A stretch of 64,000 nt of DNA from assembly GCA_037953625.1 (NCBI GenBank), contig CM075651.1, forward strand, positions 128,368,501-128,432,500, in the 5' to 3' direction. The translations under genes were made by a program, and so were the position numbers. The DNA comes from Crotalaria pallida. Taxonomy: Eukaryota; Streptophyta; Magnoliopsida; Fabales; Fabaceae. A model generated the notes under the pieces. The model was given only the letters and a program-made list of their open reading frames with translations. It ran no database searches and had not been told where the DNA came from. Below, piece by piece: positions 34,408 to 44,864 of this stretch. The stretch's first letter is position 1. Each line of letters opens with the position of its first letter.

Positions 34408-35562
34408 TCATCTATCTTTTGGTATCCAATGAGCCATTTTAAAGCAATTCACTTTCTGATTTCCTCTTGGTTTTTCTTTGGCCAATTGATTTTCTACATT
34501 CCTGTTACAAAGAGAAACTTTTGGTACCCATCTCATTTTGGGTCTAGGGGGATTAGGCTTGGATTCCTTGGAAACCTTTGGAACCCATTTCATTTTATTT
34601 CTCATGTGATTGTTTTTCTTATAAAAGCATAAGTGAGAAATATGACCTGAACGTCCACAATAGTTACAAACAATGGGTTTGGGAGATGCTTTGACTTTTC
34701 CAAAATCATTTTTGTATAAAATACACTTATGATCCTTGTATTCAGAATCACAATTGTCAAAAGCTTTACTTGACTTTTGAATAACCACATTCTTATCTAT
34801 ATTGTCAAATAAAGAGTTGGAGCAAGAGGATTTTGCAATACAATGAAGATCACAAGAAGCAACCTCAACAAGTTTTTCAATAAAATTGCAATTTTCAAGA
34901 TTTGTAGAGGTGCTATTTTCCAAAGAAATATTTTTCAAATCATCTCTCAAATCATTATGAGTAACATGTAGATTAAGGGAATGAGAGTCAATTAAAGTTA
35001 CCTCGTGAGGAGTAAATGAAAATAGTTCAAATTTGTTGTCTAAAGTCTCCTCATTTGAAGAACTTGATTCCAAGTGTGACTCCAAGAATGCTTCAAATAG
35101 GCTTTCTAACTCATCATCTTCACTTGATGAATTGCTCCTCATGCTTTTAGTATCATCATTCAAAACTTCATCATGGGAGATGGTCAATTCATCCTTTGTG
35201 CTAGTCTCTTGCTGATTTTCCATTTTGTATCTGTGAATACTTACACTTTCCAAAAGATCATCAGTAGCATAGTGTGTTTGTAAAGTATCCCAAATACTTT
35301 TAGCATTAACACAATCCTTGATTCTAGCATATGCATCATTATTCAAGACATTTCTTAAAATATGCATAGCTTGAATATTCAAGGCAAAACATTTTTTGTC
35401 AAATTCATTTAAAACATTTTTTGGTTTCAAATCAAAGCCATTAAGCACAATATTCCATAAATGACAATTAATCGATTGAAGATAAAACTTCATTCTAGCA
35501 CTCCAATGCACATAATTCTTCCCATCGAAAATTGGTGCATCATCGAATGAAAATCCCTCCAT
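34408..35562 (-). CDS. gag: Outer element Gag (short form)
   Basis: Intact 384-residue Gag. The N-terminal DUF4219-like segment (APIFDGKNYVHWSARMKFYL, about residues 7-26) is followed by part of the UBN2 region (AKSIWDTLQTHYATDDLLES), which stops early compared with the 562-587 residue Gags of elements 2 and 4. A serine/acidic linker (about 140-270) precedes a single CCHC knuckle, CNYCGRSGHISHLC (about 300-313). The basic C terminus has repeated KMRWVPKV-type units. Only one of the usual two zinc knuckles is present. It would need Pol from another element. Confidence 0.88.
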   Translation of the reverse strand: MEGFSFDDAPIFDGKNYVHWSARMKFYLQSINCHLWNIVLNGFDLKPKNVLNEFDKKCFALNIQAMHILRNVLNNDAYARIKDCVNAKSIWDTLQTHYATDDLLESVSIHRYKMENQQETSTKDELTISHDEVLNDDTKSMRSNSSSEDDELESLFEAFLESHLESSSSNEETLDNKFELFSFTPHEVTLIDSHSLNLHVTHNDLRDDLKNISLENSTSTNLENCNFIEKLVEVASCDLHCIAKSSCSNSLFDNIDKNVVIQKSSKAFDNCDSEYKDHKCILYKNDFGKVKASPKPIVCNYCGRSGHISHLCFYKKNNHMRNKMKWVPKVSKESKPNPPRPKMRWVPKVSLCNRNVENQLAKEKPRGNQKVNCFKMAHWIPKDR

Positions 35563-35646
35563 TTAAAATCAAAAACAAATATCCCAATACTGCCAAAACA
35601 CAATGGATCTTTAACTCAAGCGGTTAAGCTTTTACCAGAGCACGAA

Positions 35647-35658
35647 GCTCTGATACCA
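35647..35658 (-). promoter_or_regulatory. Outer element primer-binding site
   Basis: Minus strand TGGTATCAGAGC, a perfect initiator-Met tRNA complement, two bases inside the 5' LTR. Confidence 0.9.
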
Positions 35659-35660
35659 AT

Positions 35661-37266
35661 TGTTAGACTTATTGATAGGATTGGCAATCGTCACCCAAGA
35701 GTTGGGTGAAATGGGTGTTTATAAAAACATTGAAAAACGATCGATTCAAACGTTCTTAAAAAGATTAAAGAGTTTTAACGAAGCGGAAGACTTAAAGAAC
35801 GATTGAAAACGTTTTTAAGCGCAGATCAATGCAGATCAATAAGAAATATTTATATTAATATTGAAAACATATTATTCACAAGATTAAATAAATTAACACC
35901 ATGAAAATGCAATTCTCGTGCTATATAATTTCAAACATGAAAATAGGTTTATTTGCAAAATATGATTAACACAAAATATAAGTGCGAAATGTAAAGAGAT
36001 AAGGGATAGAGAATTTTGCACCGGGGATTTTATCCTGGTTCGGCAAAAAGGCCTACATCCAGTCCTCAAGCAACCCACTTGAGCTTTTCAATAAACCAAA
36101 GACGCCTCGTGTCCCCGAATACAACCAAAGCGCCCCGCAAGCTACTAGGAACCTCCTTTCGCTAAGGACCTCAAAAACAACAACTAGGAAAACCTTTCCT
36201 AGATTTTACAGATAGCCTAACTACTAGGTGACCCACCTTTCGTCTAGCACTACCCAACACAAGGGTTCTCGCCCTAAGAACGCGACACACGTTCAACCTA
36301 AGGGATAACACTCCCTAATCACTGAGGGTAAACACGCCCCTTACAAAGAAATGGTTTGCACGAATGAATTTGTGCAACTAACAATGAAGCTCTCTAGATA
36401 GAGCAGATACAACAAAAAAGACCTATAGCAAGAATTAGACTAAAGCACACTCAAAGTTCTGTTCTTGATGTTTTTCAAAAAGAATAGATGAAGATGATGA
36501 TTATGATGATTTTCTTCTCAAAAACATTTTCAAAAGTGATGAGAGAAGAAGAAAAAAGGATGTGTGTGTTAGTGTGTTTTCAAAAAGTAGAAGAAGAAGC
36601 TTAAAATCAGAAAACGTGATCATCCAGAAAAGGAAATAAATCATTCTGAGAATCAGATTGATTTCAGCACGTTTTTCAAAATTTTGAAATAGGGTAATCG
36701 ATTACTTTGGTCAATGTAATCAATTACTGGCTCGCAGGTTTTTCACAAAAGATGCAACATTAAAAGATAATCGATTATTAGCTTCAGGTAATCGATTACT
36801 TTCACTTAAATGACCAGTCCAAGGAAGTAATCCATTACATGAACCTAAGTGACCTATTACTTACTCTCTGGTTACAAGTTGTAGAGGATAATCAATTATT
36901 CCAGAAGGGTAACCGATTACTCCAGAATAAAATTAGATTTTCATAAAAATGTTTGTAACCAAAGGTTTTCATAAAAAGGGTTTTCACAAAAACTTTTCCA
37001 GGAGCAAAGGGTTTTAAAAAATAAACTTCTTCTAATTTTCAAAAACAAAAAGCATCATCATCGTAACTTAATAATAATAAAAACAAACTTGAGTGCCTTA
37101 GAATAATTTTCGCTTTACATAAAGCACTAAGTCCTAAGAGACTAGATCTTCAAGAGAGAATAAACTTCTTGCATCATCAATGTACCTGAACCTGTTCAAA
37201 CACATAATATTATATTGTGTTGTGTCATCATCAAAACATCATCATGGGGAAACATGAGCTTCAACA
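35661..37266 (-). repeat. Outer element 5' LTR
   Basis: Partner of 22472-24063. Palindrome cluster at about 36690-36915, with several copies decayed (AATCAATTA, AACCGATTA). Hairpin at 35692-35717 with its C run disrupted. Confidence 0.92.
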
Positions 37267-37403
37267 TACCCCTACTACCAATCCTGGCCAATTTTGCTAA
37301 CATGTAACATCGGAATCCTGATCAGATGCAGGAGGTTAAGCACCTGGTGCCCCGTGGTCGAAGATCCTTTTTTTAAAAAATTTTAAAAAACTAAAAAACT
37401 TAA

Positions 37404-39085
37404 TGTTAGATCTAGTGAGAATGTTTTGATAATGACAAAGGTTTTGAACAAGCTACAAGTATTTTGATCAAGCTCAAGTATGGAGAAGTTCATCAAACAA
37501 CAACAAACAACAAATGATGAAGAGAGAGCAAGCTCATGAAGAAGATTCAATTTGCGTATAATTGTAATATCTTTAGTTTGAGTCTTTTAGTTTAATGAGT
37601 TTGGGTAGAGTCATTAGAGGGTAGTGAATCTCTATCAAGTGCATGATTATATTATAATTTGAGTATTCACTTAACCTAAAATCAATAGGTGGCTTAAAGG
37701 TTTGAAAGGAAAGGTTTAGATTTGAGAAAACAAGTTTTTAGAAGTATTTTACAGTGGCTAATCAAGTAATGGAAGTGGCTAATCGATTAACACACTTTGA
37801 GCAGTGCTTAATCGATTAATGCATTGTGTTAATCAATTAACACCTGCAGTGCTGGTTTTTAAAATACGTTTTTCACTTCTCAAAATCAGTTTTTTAATGT
37901 TCCTAAATTTTGGGTATTCTATACATATAAACCTTTTCCTAATCATTAGATTGAACTAACACTACTTTTCATATCAATTTTTCATAGATCAAAGCCACAC
38001 TATTCTCTCTCACTTTCTCATAGATCAAAGCTTTCACTTTTACATTCTTTGATCAAGAATCTTTGAATCTCTCATGTTGATATTTTCATAGTTCTTGAAA
38101 GATATTCATAGGATTGTTATTGTTTTCAATTTGGTTGTAATCATTGCAAGGAGGCAAACATTCTACAACAAAGGAAGACTTGGTGGTTGTTCATCAAGCA
38201 AATTCGTCTTGGAAGTCTTGTTGTGTAAACAAGCAATTTGGAAGTCTTGTTGTGTAAACAAGCAATTTGGAAGTCTTGTTGGGTTAACAAGCAAATTGGA
38301 AGACTTGTTGTGGGGATATCAACAAGCAAGGGAAGGTTAGATTAGATTTCAATAGGGTTGCAAGACAAGAGTGTGGTATCTCTTAAAGGCTATCAAGAAG
38401 GGAGTCTTGAGAGGCATTTGCTTGTAATTTGAGAACTCTAATTCCTTTAGTGAAGAATCTCTCTTGGTTGAAGAGGGGACTGGATGTAGCTCACGGTGGT
38501 TGTGAGTGAACCAGGATAAATCACTGTGTAGTATCTCTATTCCCTTATCTCTTACATTCTTGTCATTTCATATTGTTCTTGGTTGAAAACCTAGAAAAGA
38601 TTGATTTTCATAATTGAATGAATTAAACTTTTAATTGTGCAAATTGATTTGGGGAAAATCATTTTCATAAGCTAGGTAATCAATAAGAATATTGGTGTTA
38701 ATCAATTCCGCTTTATCTCTGATAATATGTGTTAATTGATTGATTTTCGTATTTGATTGAAAAGTGATTTTTCAGTTTTAACAGTGATTAATCGATTAAC
38801 TGAAGCTGTTAATCGATTAACCAAAAGCAAGCTTTCAGGCACTAATCGATTAATTGGTCAGCTTAATCGATTAACTTGTGTTTATCAAGGGTTAATCGAT
38901 TAATCAACTTGTTTAATCGATTAAGGACTGAAACTTTGTGTAAAAATCATTCGTTTTAATTGTTTCGATTCGTTTCTTTCGAAAATCTTTCAAGGTTTCT
39001 CTAACACCTATTCAACCCCCCCCCCCTCTCCTAGGTGTTCCCTAGTGTCTCCTAGTTATTTCACCCACCGATTGTAGTTCTTACA
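37404..39085 (+). mobile_element. solo LTR of the element 1 family
   Basis: 1,682 bp, beginning TGTTAGATCTAGTGAG and ending GTTCTTACA, collinear with the element 1 LTR. A perfect 5-bp target duplication, CTTAA, flanks it (37399-37403 and 39086-39090), so it formed by LTR-LTR recombination. Palindrome clusters lie at 37757-37852 and 38787-38930 (six copies in the latter). A TATA-like CTATACATATAAACC is at about 37919, and the C-loop hairpin at 39003-39039. A tandem repeat of about 32 bp (TTGGAAGTCTTGTTG units) lies at 38210-38305. Confidence 0.95.
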
Positions 39086-39375
39086 CTTAATATTTTTATA
39101 TTTTTAGTTAAATAAAAAAAGAGAAAAAATAATTGAAGAGAGAGGTCGTCTTCGCCCGTGTGACATCCCTCGACACCACATGACCAATCTCCTGCGTCTG
39201 ATCAGGATTCCGATGTTACATGTCGGTAAAGTTGGCCAGAATTGGTAGTAGGGATATATGACAAACTCAAAAGTAAATTCAGGGAGTCAGACATTGGAAA
39301 AAAAAAAGAATAAGGGTATCTAGCTAAAGTACCTCAAACTTCAGGGACTTGTGACATAATTAAGCCCTATTTTTA

Positions 39376-42300
39376 TATGAAATAGAGGTTTTGCATGTTA
39401 GTCCTTATTTTAGGACCTAGAAGTAATATTAGAAAGGTTTTGGAGGGATAGGAAATAAAATATTAATTTTTCAAAATTTGGTCATAATACTCGAGTATCC
39501 CAGCCCAATACTCGAATATCGTATGCAGAACTATTCAGTGTTAGTGCGTCTTGCTGAGTCAACCACCATTAATCCCAAACTTTGACACGAATTAAGCCCT
39601 TAAACACGTCCCATAGCACGTGTCGGCCTACATGAATGGTTGAATTGCTTATTTAAGCCTTGTTGATGAGGATTGAAGCCTCCTTTTGCCAAATTCTTCA
39701 AGAATGGCATGCATTTTCCTAAGTTAGGGTTCTATAATTCGAGCGTTTTGTTCTCCCTTATCTTCGATAGTTGATACACAAATTATACACCATTGTGAAG
39801 CTCACATTCAGAGCTTCACAAAGACACCAAAATCTCGAACCAAGAGTTCGTGTGTTAGGAGAATCGAATCTTGCAAGTTAGGGTTCCATTTCTGCAGAAA
39901 CGAAAACCTGAACCTTGGAGCTTACTTCCAACTCTGGTAGTGGTAAGCTCATGCAACCATTTGATCTCAAACTTGTTTCTTTAGTTAGTATGTGTTGCAG
40001 AGAGTTTAGAGAAACTAATTTCCCCAATTTTCATTGCTATTTCAACCAATTCAATTTTGGCGCTCTGCTCAAAATTGTTCTGCATGTGTTGCTGTCAAAG
40101 GGTTTTTGAGGAATTCGTGTGTGGAAGCTCTTTTTCTGTAAAGTTTATGTTGAATCAAGTCTTAGAGGTAAGGGGAAAGCTCTTCATACACTAGAATGAG
40201 ATTAAAGTATGTGTTTTCATATAGGGAGCCATCAGGAGGCTTTAAAGGGCTTAGTTGAATTAGGATTTTGGTTTTGAGACCAAAATGTGCTCTGTGAATG
40301 ACTTGAGCAAGTTCCATTTGATGCATGCATGCTGTGTAAACCCTGAATCCATGAATTAATTGAGTAATTTGAGTTTTGGTATGTTGAGTTGTTGATTTCC
40401 ATGGTTTTATGCATAATCAAGTGAATATATGCAATCTCTGTGAATTGATGTGTTCTAAGTGCTTGAACATGTTTAATATATGTTATGTTGATCATTGGTT
40501 TGAGTTAAAATTGGTTAAAATTGAAAATGGTATGTTAAAACCCAATTTAGAGTGTTTCTGCTGTCAAAAATACTCGAGTATTGTCTGATGCAGAATTTCC
40601 AGACTTCAGCGTAATACTCGAGTACCTGATGAAATACTCGAGTATTCTGATCTGTCTGATGCAAATTTTTCAACGAACTATTCGAGTATCTTTACCACTA
40701 CTCGAGTATTAAGTTAGAAAATGTTTAAAACATCATTTTTAATTTAACCACTTTTATTAAACCTAATACCACTTAAAGGAATATCATGGACTGAATATAT
40801 GACTGAAATATGTCTGATTGGGTATTCTCTAATTTTATTTAATTTATTCATGGAATAAGTTTTAATTACTTTGAGATAATGTTTGAAATTATCAAGTAAT
40901 TCAAATACCAATCAACGAGTTAACTGTGATGCATTCATACATGGTGACTGGATGATAGTATCGATTTCATGTTTACGTAACATGAGGAGGGCCTCTGGGA
41001 GCGCCAAACACGTATTGCTTGATGACACGTTTATGTATTAGAAACGTGGCCAGTGAAGTGGATACTGATGATGTGATTATTACGTTTGGGAACGTGACGT
41101 CTACTAGGATTGCGACATTTCGTATCACTACCAAGCTTGAGCGTAATACATTTGGTACAATGTATTGAATTGTACCCCACAATGGTACCGAGTACGAAAT
41201 TGTACACCGGATGTTAAAGGATGGACGTTCGAGAGTGGAAATAGTTTCTATGGAAGCTAGGATTCAGTGATAAGGACATCATACATCATACCACTCACAT
41301 TTAAATAATGATAATTGACTGATAACCTGAGTTTGGGTATATGATGTGCATTATTATTTGTCATTGATTTATATGTGTTAATTTGTGTTTGATGACATAT
41401 CTGTTTAATGTATAACTTACACGTATTAATTGTTCAATCTTTATACTCTTTCGATTATGTGTATGTTCTGCTTATCCACATGCCCTTGTAGGTGATGTAT
41501 CTCTATCTCGCTTGCATCGAGATCTGCCCTCTCCCTAGTGGAGTGTGAGTCTATGAGGACCACCGAGCAGTGTATGAGGGTGAGGTGGAGTTGAACTTCT
41601 ACCACCCTAATCCATTGGTCCGTGTTCGTCCTCGTAGATTCAGGATCCCCATTATCTATACTATGCACGTACCACCCTTTTATACTTACCATGAACCACC
41701 TCCTGCTCGACCTGCCCGTTCTTATCATAGTTTTCGTTTTGTTCTGTTTACCGCTCTCACCCTTTTACCTCTCGAGTTGTCCGGGAGGATACTCCTACAC
41801 CTGATCCGACAAGCCCGGTCAAAGTGGCACCATCACCTGACCCCGTACCCAATGGTAGGGTACCATCCCCGTCAGATGAGGTGGAGGAGGATCCTGTTGA
41901 GGCAGGGAGTGGAGACTAGCCAGTCGAGCACTCTACTGGTAGCCAGTGGAGGGAGGATGACCCTTAGGTATGTGCTAAGTATAGGTAGTGTGGGTCAGGG
42001 ACCCGATTTGCAGCTACTATGGATCTTGTTGGTAGATGGATGAATGTGCTAAGTATAGGTAGTGTGGGTCAGGTAGTGAAAAGCTACGAGAAACCAGAAG
42101 ACAAAGCGGCAGAGAAAAAATGGGAAAGATAGAAGTGAAGAAGAAAGAAGAATTTGTAAAGAAAAACTGCCCTCTCAGATTCCCTGGGAGGCCCAGAGAA
42201 AGAGCCCAATTCACCAGAAAAGGAGACGTGGCGGCACAGGGGAAGGGCAACTGGCAGAAATTCAACTTTCAAAAAAGGAAGCATCATTGCAAGTTACATT

Positions 42301-42474
42301 CCTAAGGCCAGCATGCGTACCCATGACGCCACTCTCCCTGAAGGGAGGAAAGAAAAGATTTTCCCACCCTCTACACAGCAAGGCAGTGGAACTGCTGCTC
42401 GGGAATCTAAACAACCACTAAACATCCTCCTAAGCTCGGCACAGGCTCTACGAAACTCCACAAGCTTGGGGGCT
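39376..42474 (+). other. unclassified region with CTCGAG palindromes, possible LTR or leader of another element
   Basis: No recognisable gene. TACTCGAGTA-type palindromes occur at 39488-39520 and again at 40568-40712. That is the same two-cluster spacing (about 1 kb) seen in the SIRE-like LTRs, although the surrounding sequence is different. A TATA-like TTATTTAAGCC (about 39650) follows the first cluster. GTGAAGCTC/GAGCTTCAC near 39796-39820 forms a 9-bp hairpin. An open frame at 41570-42043 has no recognised domain. 42060-42474 may be internal sequence of the gypsy-type element whose LTR follows. Confidence 0.4.
42460..42474 (+). promoter_or_regulatory. polypurine tract of the truncated gypsy-type element
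   Basis: ACAAGCTTGGGGGCT directly precedes a TGTAGGG LTR start at 42475. Confidence 0.55.
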
Positions 42475-42747
42475 TGTAGGGTTAATCAGTATTATCAACA
42501 GTCCTTACTAGAGGAACTTTGGCCGAATACATGGTCGGCATATCAGGAAACCCACTTGACCTTCGCACAGGTCGGAACTACGCCAGTTAACCTGACCTCG
42601 GAGGGATCAGGAGTCGCTAGCCCTGACTGACCACCCGCAGGCCAAAGACATCTCATCCGATCTAATATTCATCAAATCTGACCCCCCACATGGTCGCTGA
42701 CCGATCATACACTCGGCCTCCGTCAGGAGTACACCGAGTGGCCTAAC

Positions 42748-44506
42748 TGTTGGTTTTGGCCTCAAAATCTCGAGAGGGGGGGTGAATCGAGTTTTATTAA
42801 TGTATTGTAAAAATCGTTACAAATTAAAAAATGATTTGAGATGGAGAGATTAAGCGTTTGAAACGGATCGCGAAAACGATAGAAAATATATATAGAGTAG
42901 CGCGGAAACGTAAAAATTGAAATAAGCGGAAATTAAAAGAGATAAGGGATAGAAAAGCTTGCACCGGTGAATTTTATACTGGTTCAGCCTTCCCGTCGAA
43001 AGGCCTAGTCCAGTCCCCAAGCGACCCGCCTGAGAGTTCTTATAACCAAGCAATAGAGCCGCACCCTATTACAACCAAGAGCACCCCGCACACTACTAGG
43101 AACCTCCGTTCGCTAGGGGCCTCAATCACACAGCAGGGTTCCTCACCCTATGTCACATCGTTCAACTACGGGATTCTCTCCCTACCACTAAGGTTTAGAA
43201 CAATTCAATGAGAGTGATTACAATAAGTATAATGTGTTCTCAAAACACAGATTCTACAATAAGCTCTATGATAATGAAGCAGATGTTTCTCTAGGAATTA
43301 CTCAGCCAACAATGATTTTTGTTCTTCAAAAATTATGAACGTGAAAAGCAGAAGACTTGAGAAGAAGAAGAGAGAAAACGTGCAGCTCAGAAAAAATGAA
43401 TGAATGAATGATTTGAAAAAGTTTTTTTTTTTTCAATGTTGGAGTGATTTTGTTTTTAAAATAGAAAACCTTTTAGAATCAAAAAGATTTAGAATAAGTA
43501 AAACAAAAATCAAAATAAAATAAAATAAGATTTGAAATAAGTTTTAAAATCAAAACTAAATCAAAATGATTTACGAAATAAAATAAAGATTTGATTCTTA
43601 AAACCAAAAAGGAAATAATTCAAATTTAAAATCATTTTCAAATTTTATAAAATAAATCAGAGTCTTTTATATAAAAACAAATCAGGAAATAATCAAAATG
43701 ATTTTGACACGTTTTTCAATAAAACATGAAGTAATCGATTACTTTCTGAAGGTAATCGATTATTCCTTCAAAAATAGAAATTCTTAAATTCATTTGAAAA
43801 CCATGTAATCGATTACACCAAGAAAAGTTAATCGATTACACCACTCCTGTTCAATGTATGATGCAACTCATAATAATCGATTACACTAGTAAGTTAATCA
43901 ATTACTGAGCCTATGATATGCATATGATGCAACATCATGTAATCGATTACTACAGAGCTTGTAATCGATTACTAAGCCTCTGAAAAATATATGATGCAAC
44001 AATTATAATCGATTACTTGAGCCAGGTAATCGATTACTCTTATGAAAAAGTAATTGATTAACAAGTTTCATTTAATCGATTACAACCTCTCTGATTTTTC
44101 TATGATGCAACAAAGTTAATCGATTACTTGAGAAGATAATCGATTACTCTCTCTTGCAAACATACAAATATACAGAGTTTTGTAACATCAAGTATTTTCA
44201 CTAAGATTAAATGCAGAAAACACTTTTTCATGAAAAACGCATTTTTCTTCTTCTCTTCTTAAAATAAAAAACTTGTTGGCTTTTGTAACTCTTAAAGAAA
44301 TAAAAACTTCATTACCTTACAATTGATCTAAGGAGAAGGTTTCTAATCTATGTCTTGCTTGAGTCTTCAAACTTGAATATGAATGACAGTTGCACTTGTG
44401 AGCTTGAACTTGAGTTGGCTTGTTATCATCAAAACACATTCTTGAATAAAACTTGAAGTCCATAGAGAGTTTGAAGCATGTCTTCCAACTAGCTTGACTT
44501 CCAACA
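42748..44506 (-). repeat. Element 4 3' LTR
   Basis: 1,759 bp. Twelve AATCGATTA palindromes and two decayed ones at 43733-44150, several preceded by TATGATGCAAC, forming a loose tandem array. The C-loop hairpin is at 42769-42791. Confidence 0.94.
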
Positions 44507-44864
44507 CTCCCCCTTTTTGATGATGACAAACAACCATTCTGATATACTCTTTATTATCTGCATCACAAGTGTTATACAAGCAAAAAACATATATATATAA
44601 TAACAATAACCTTCCTTAGAACAATAATCACAGGGAATATATTAACCCATATTATCTCCCCCTGAATAGATGCATAAAATATATCACTTCGAAAAAGATT
44701 TGCATCTTCAGAGTATCTCTCCCCCTGTATGAATCAATAATAATCAATCACAATATCAGAATATCTCTCCCCCTTTTGTAATCATCAAAAAGTTGTGCTA
44801 TATCCCCCTGAAACACTGAGAAGATGCATCAATAATAACAAGAGAGATAAACATAGTCACATAC
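44507..44864 (-). promoter_or_regulatory. Element 4 polypurine tract and 3' spacer
   Basis: Minus-strand ATCAAAAAGGGGGAG (44507-44521) abuts the 3' LTR. Further purine runs at 44655-44815 (plus-strand CCCCCTGAA and CTCCCCCTTTTG) resemble it. No ORF. Confidence 0.75.

Larger units (their letters stand above)
22472..37266 (-). mobile_element. Outer element: SIRE-like derivative with gag and env-like gene but no pol
   Basis: LTRs 22472-24063 and 35661-37266 in direct orientation with TG...CA ends. On the minus strand the order is 5' LTR, primer site, gag (35562-34408), a non-coding stretch with a palindrome array, env-like gene (32490-24601, split by element 3), polypurine tract, 3' LTR. No protease, integrase or RT sequence is seen between gag and the env-like gene. 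A clean 5-bp target duplication is not visible (GTCAT against TACCC). The host arm on the opposite side of the foldback suggests bases were lost at the right junction. Confidence 0.9.
22365..39367. mobile_element. foldback/MULE- or hAT-like DNA element, split by two retrotransposon insertions
   Basis: Its own pieces are 22365-22471, 37267-37403 and 39086-39367, about 0.52 kb in total. The outer arm 22365-22471 is the reverse complement of 39262-39366. The inner arm 37267-37330 (CATCGGAATCCTGATCAGA) is the reverse complement of 39190-39250. Ends read GGCTTAATTATG...CATAATTAAGCCC. Flanks are TATTTTTA at 22357-22364 and 39368-39375, perfect over 8 bp, with the ninth base differing. No transposase is present, so it is a non-autonomous element. 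Confidence 0.82.

Noticed and set aside
22472..37271. A 5-bp target duplication for the outer element
   Set aside because: The flanks are GTCAT and TACCC. I could not find a match, so I report the element without one.
41570..42043. 157-codon open frame with a proline/tyrosine-rich start
   Set aside because: No recognisable domain, no clear promoter or splice context, and it lies in repeat-like sequence.
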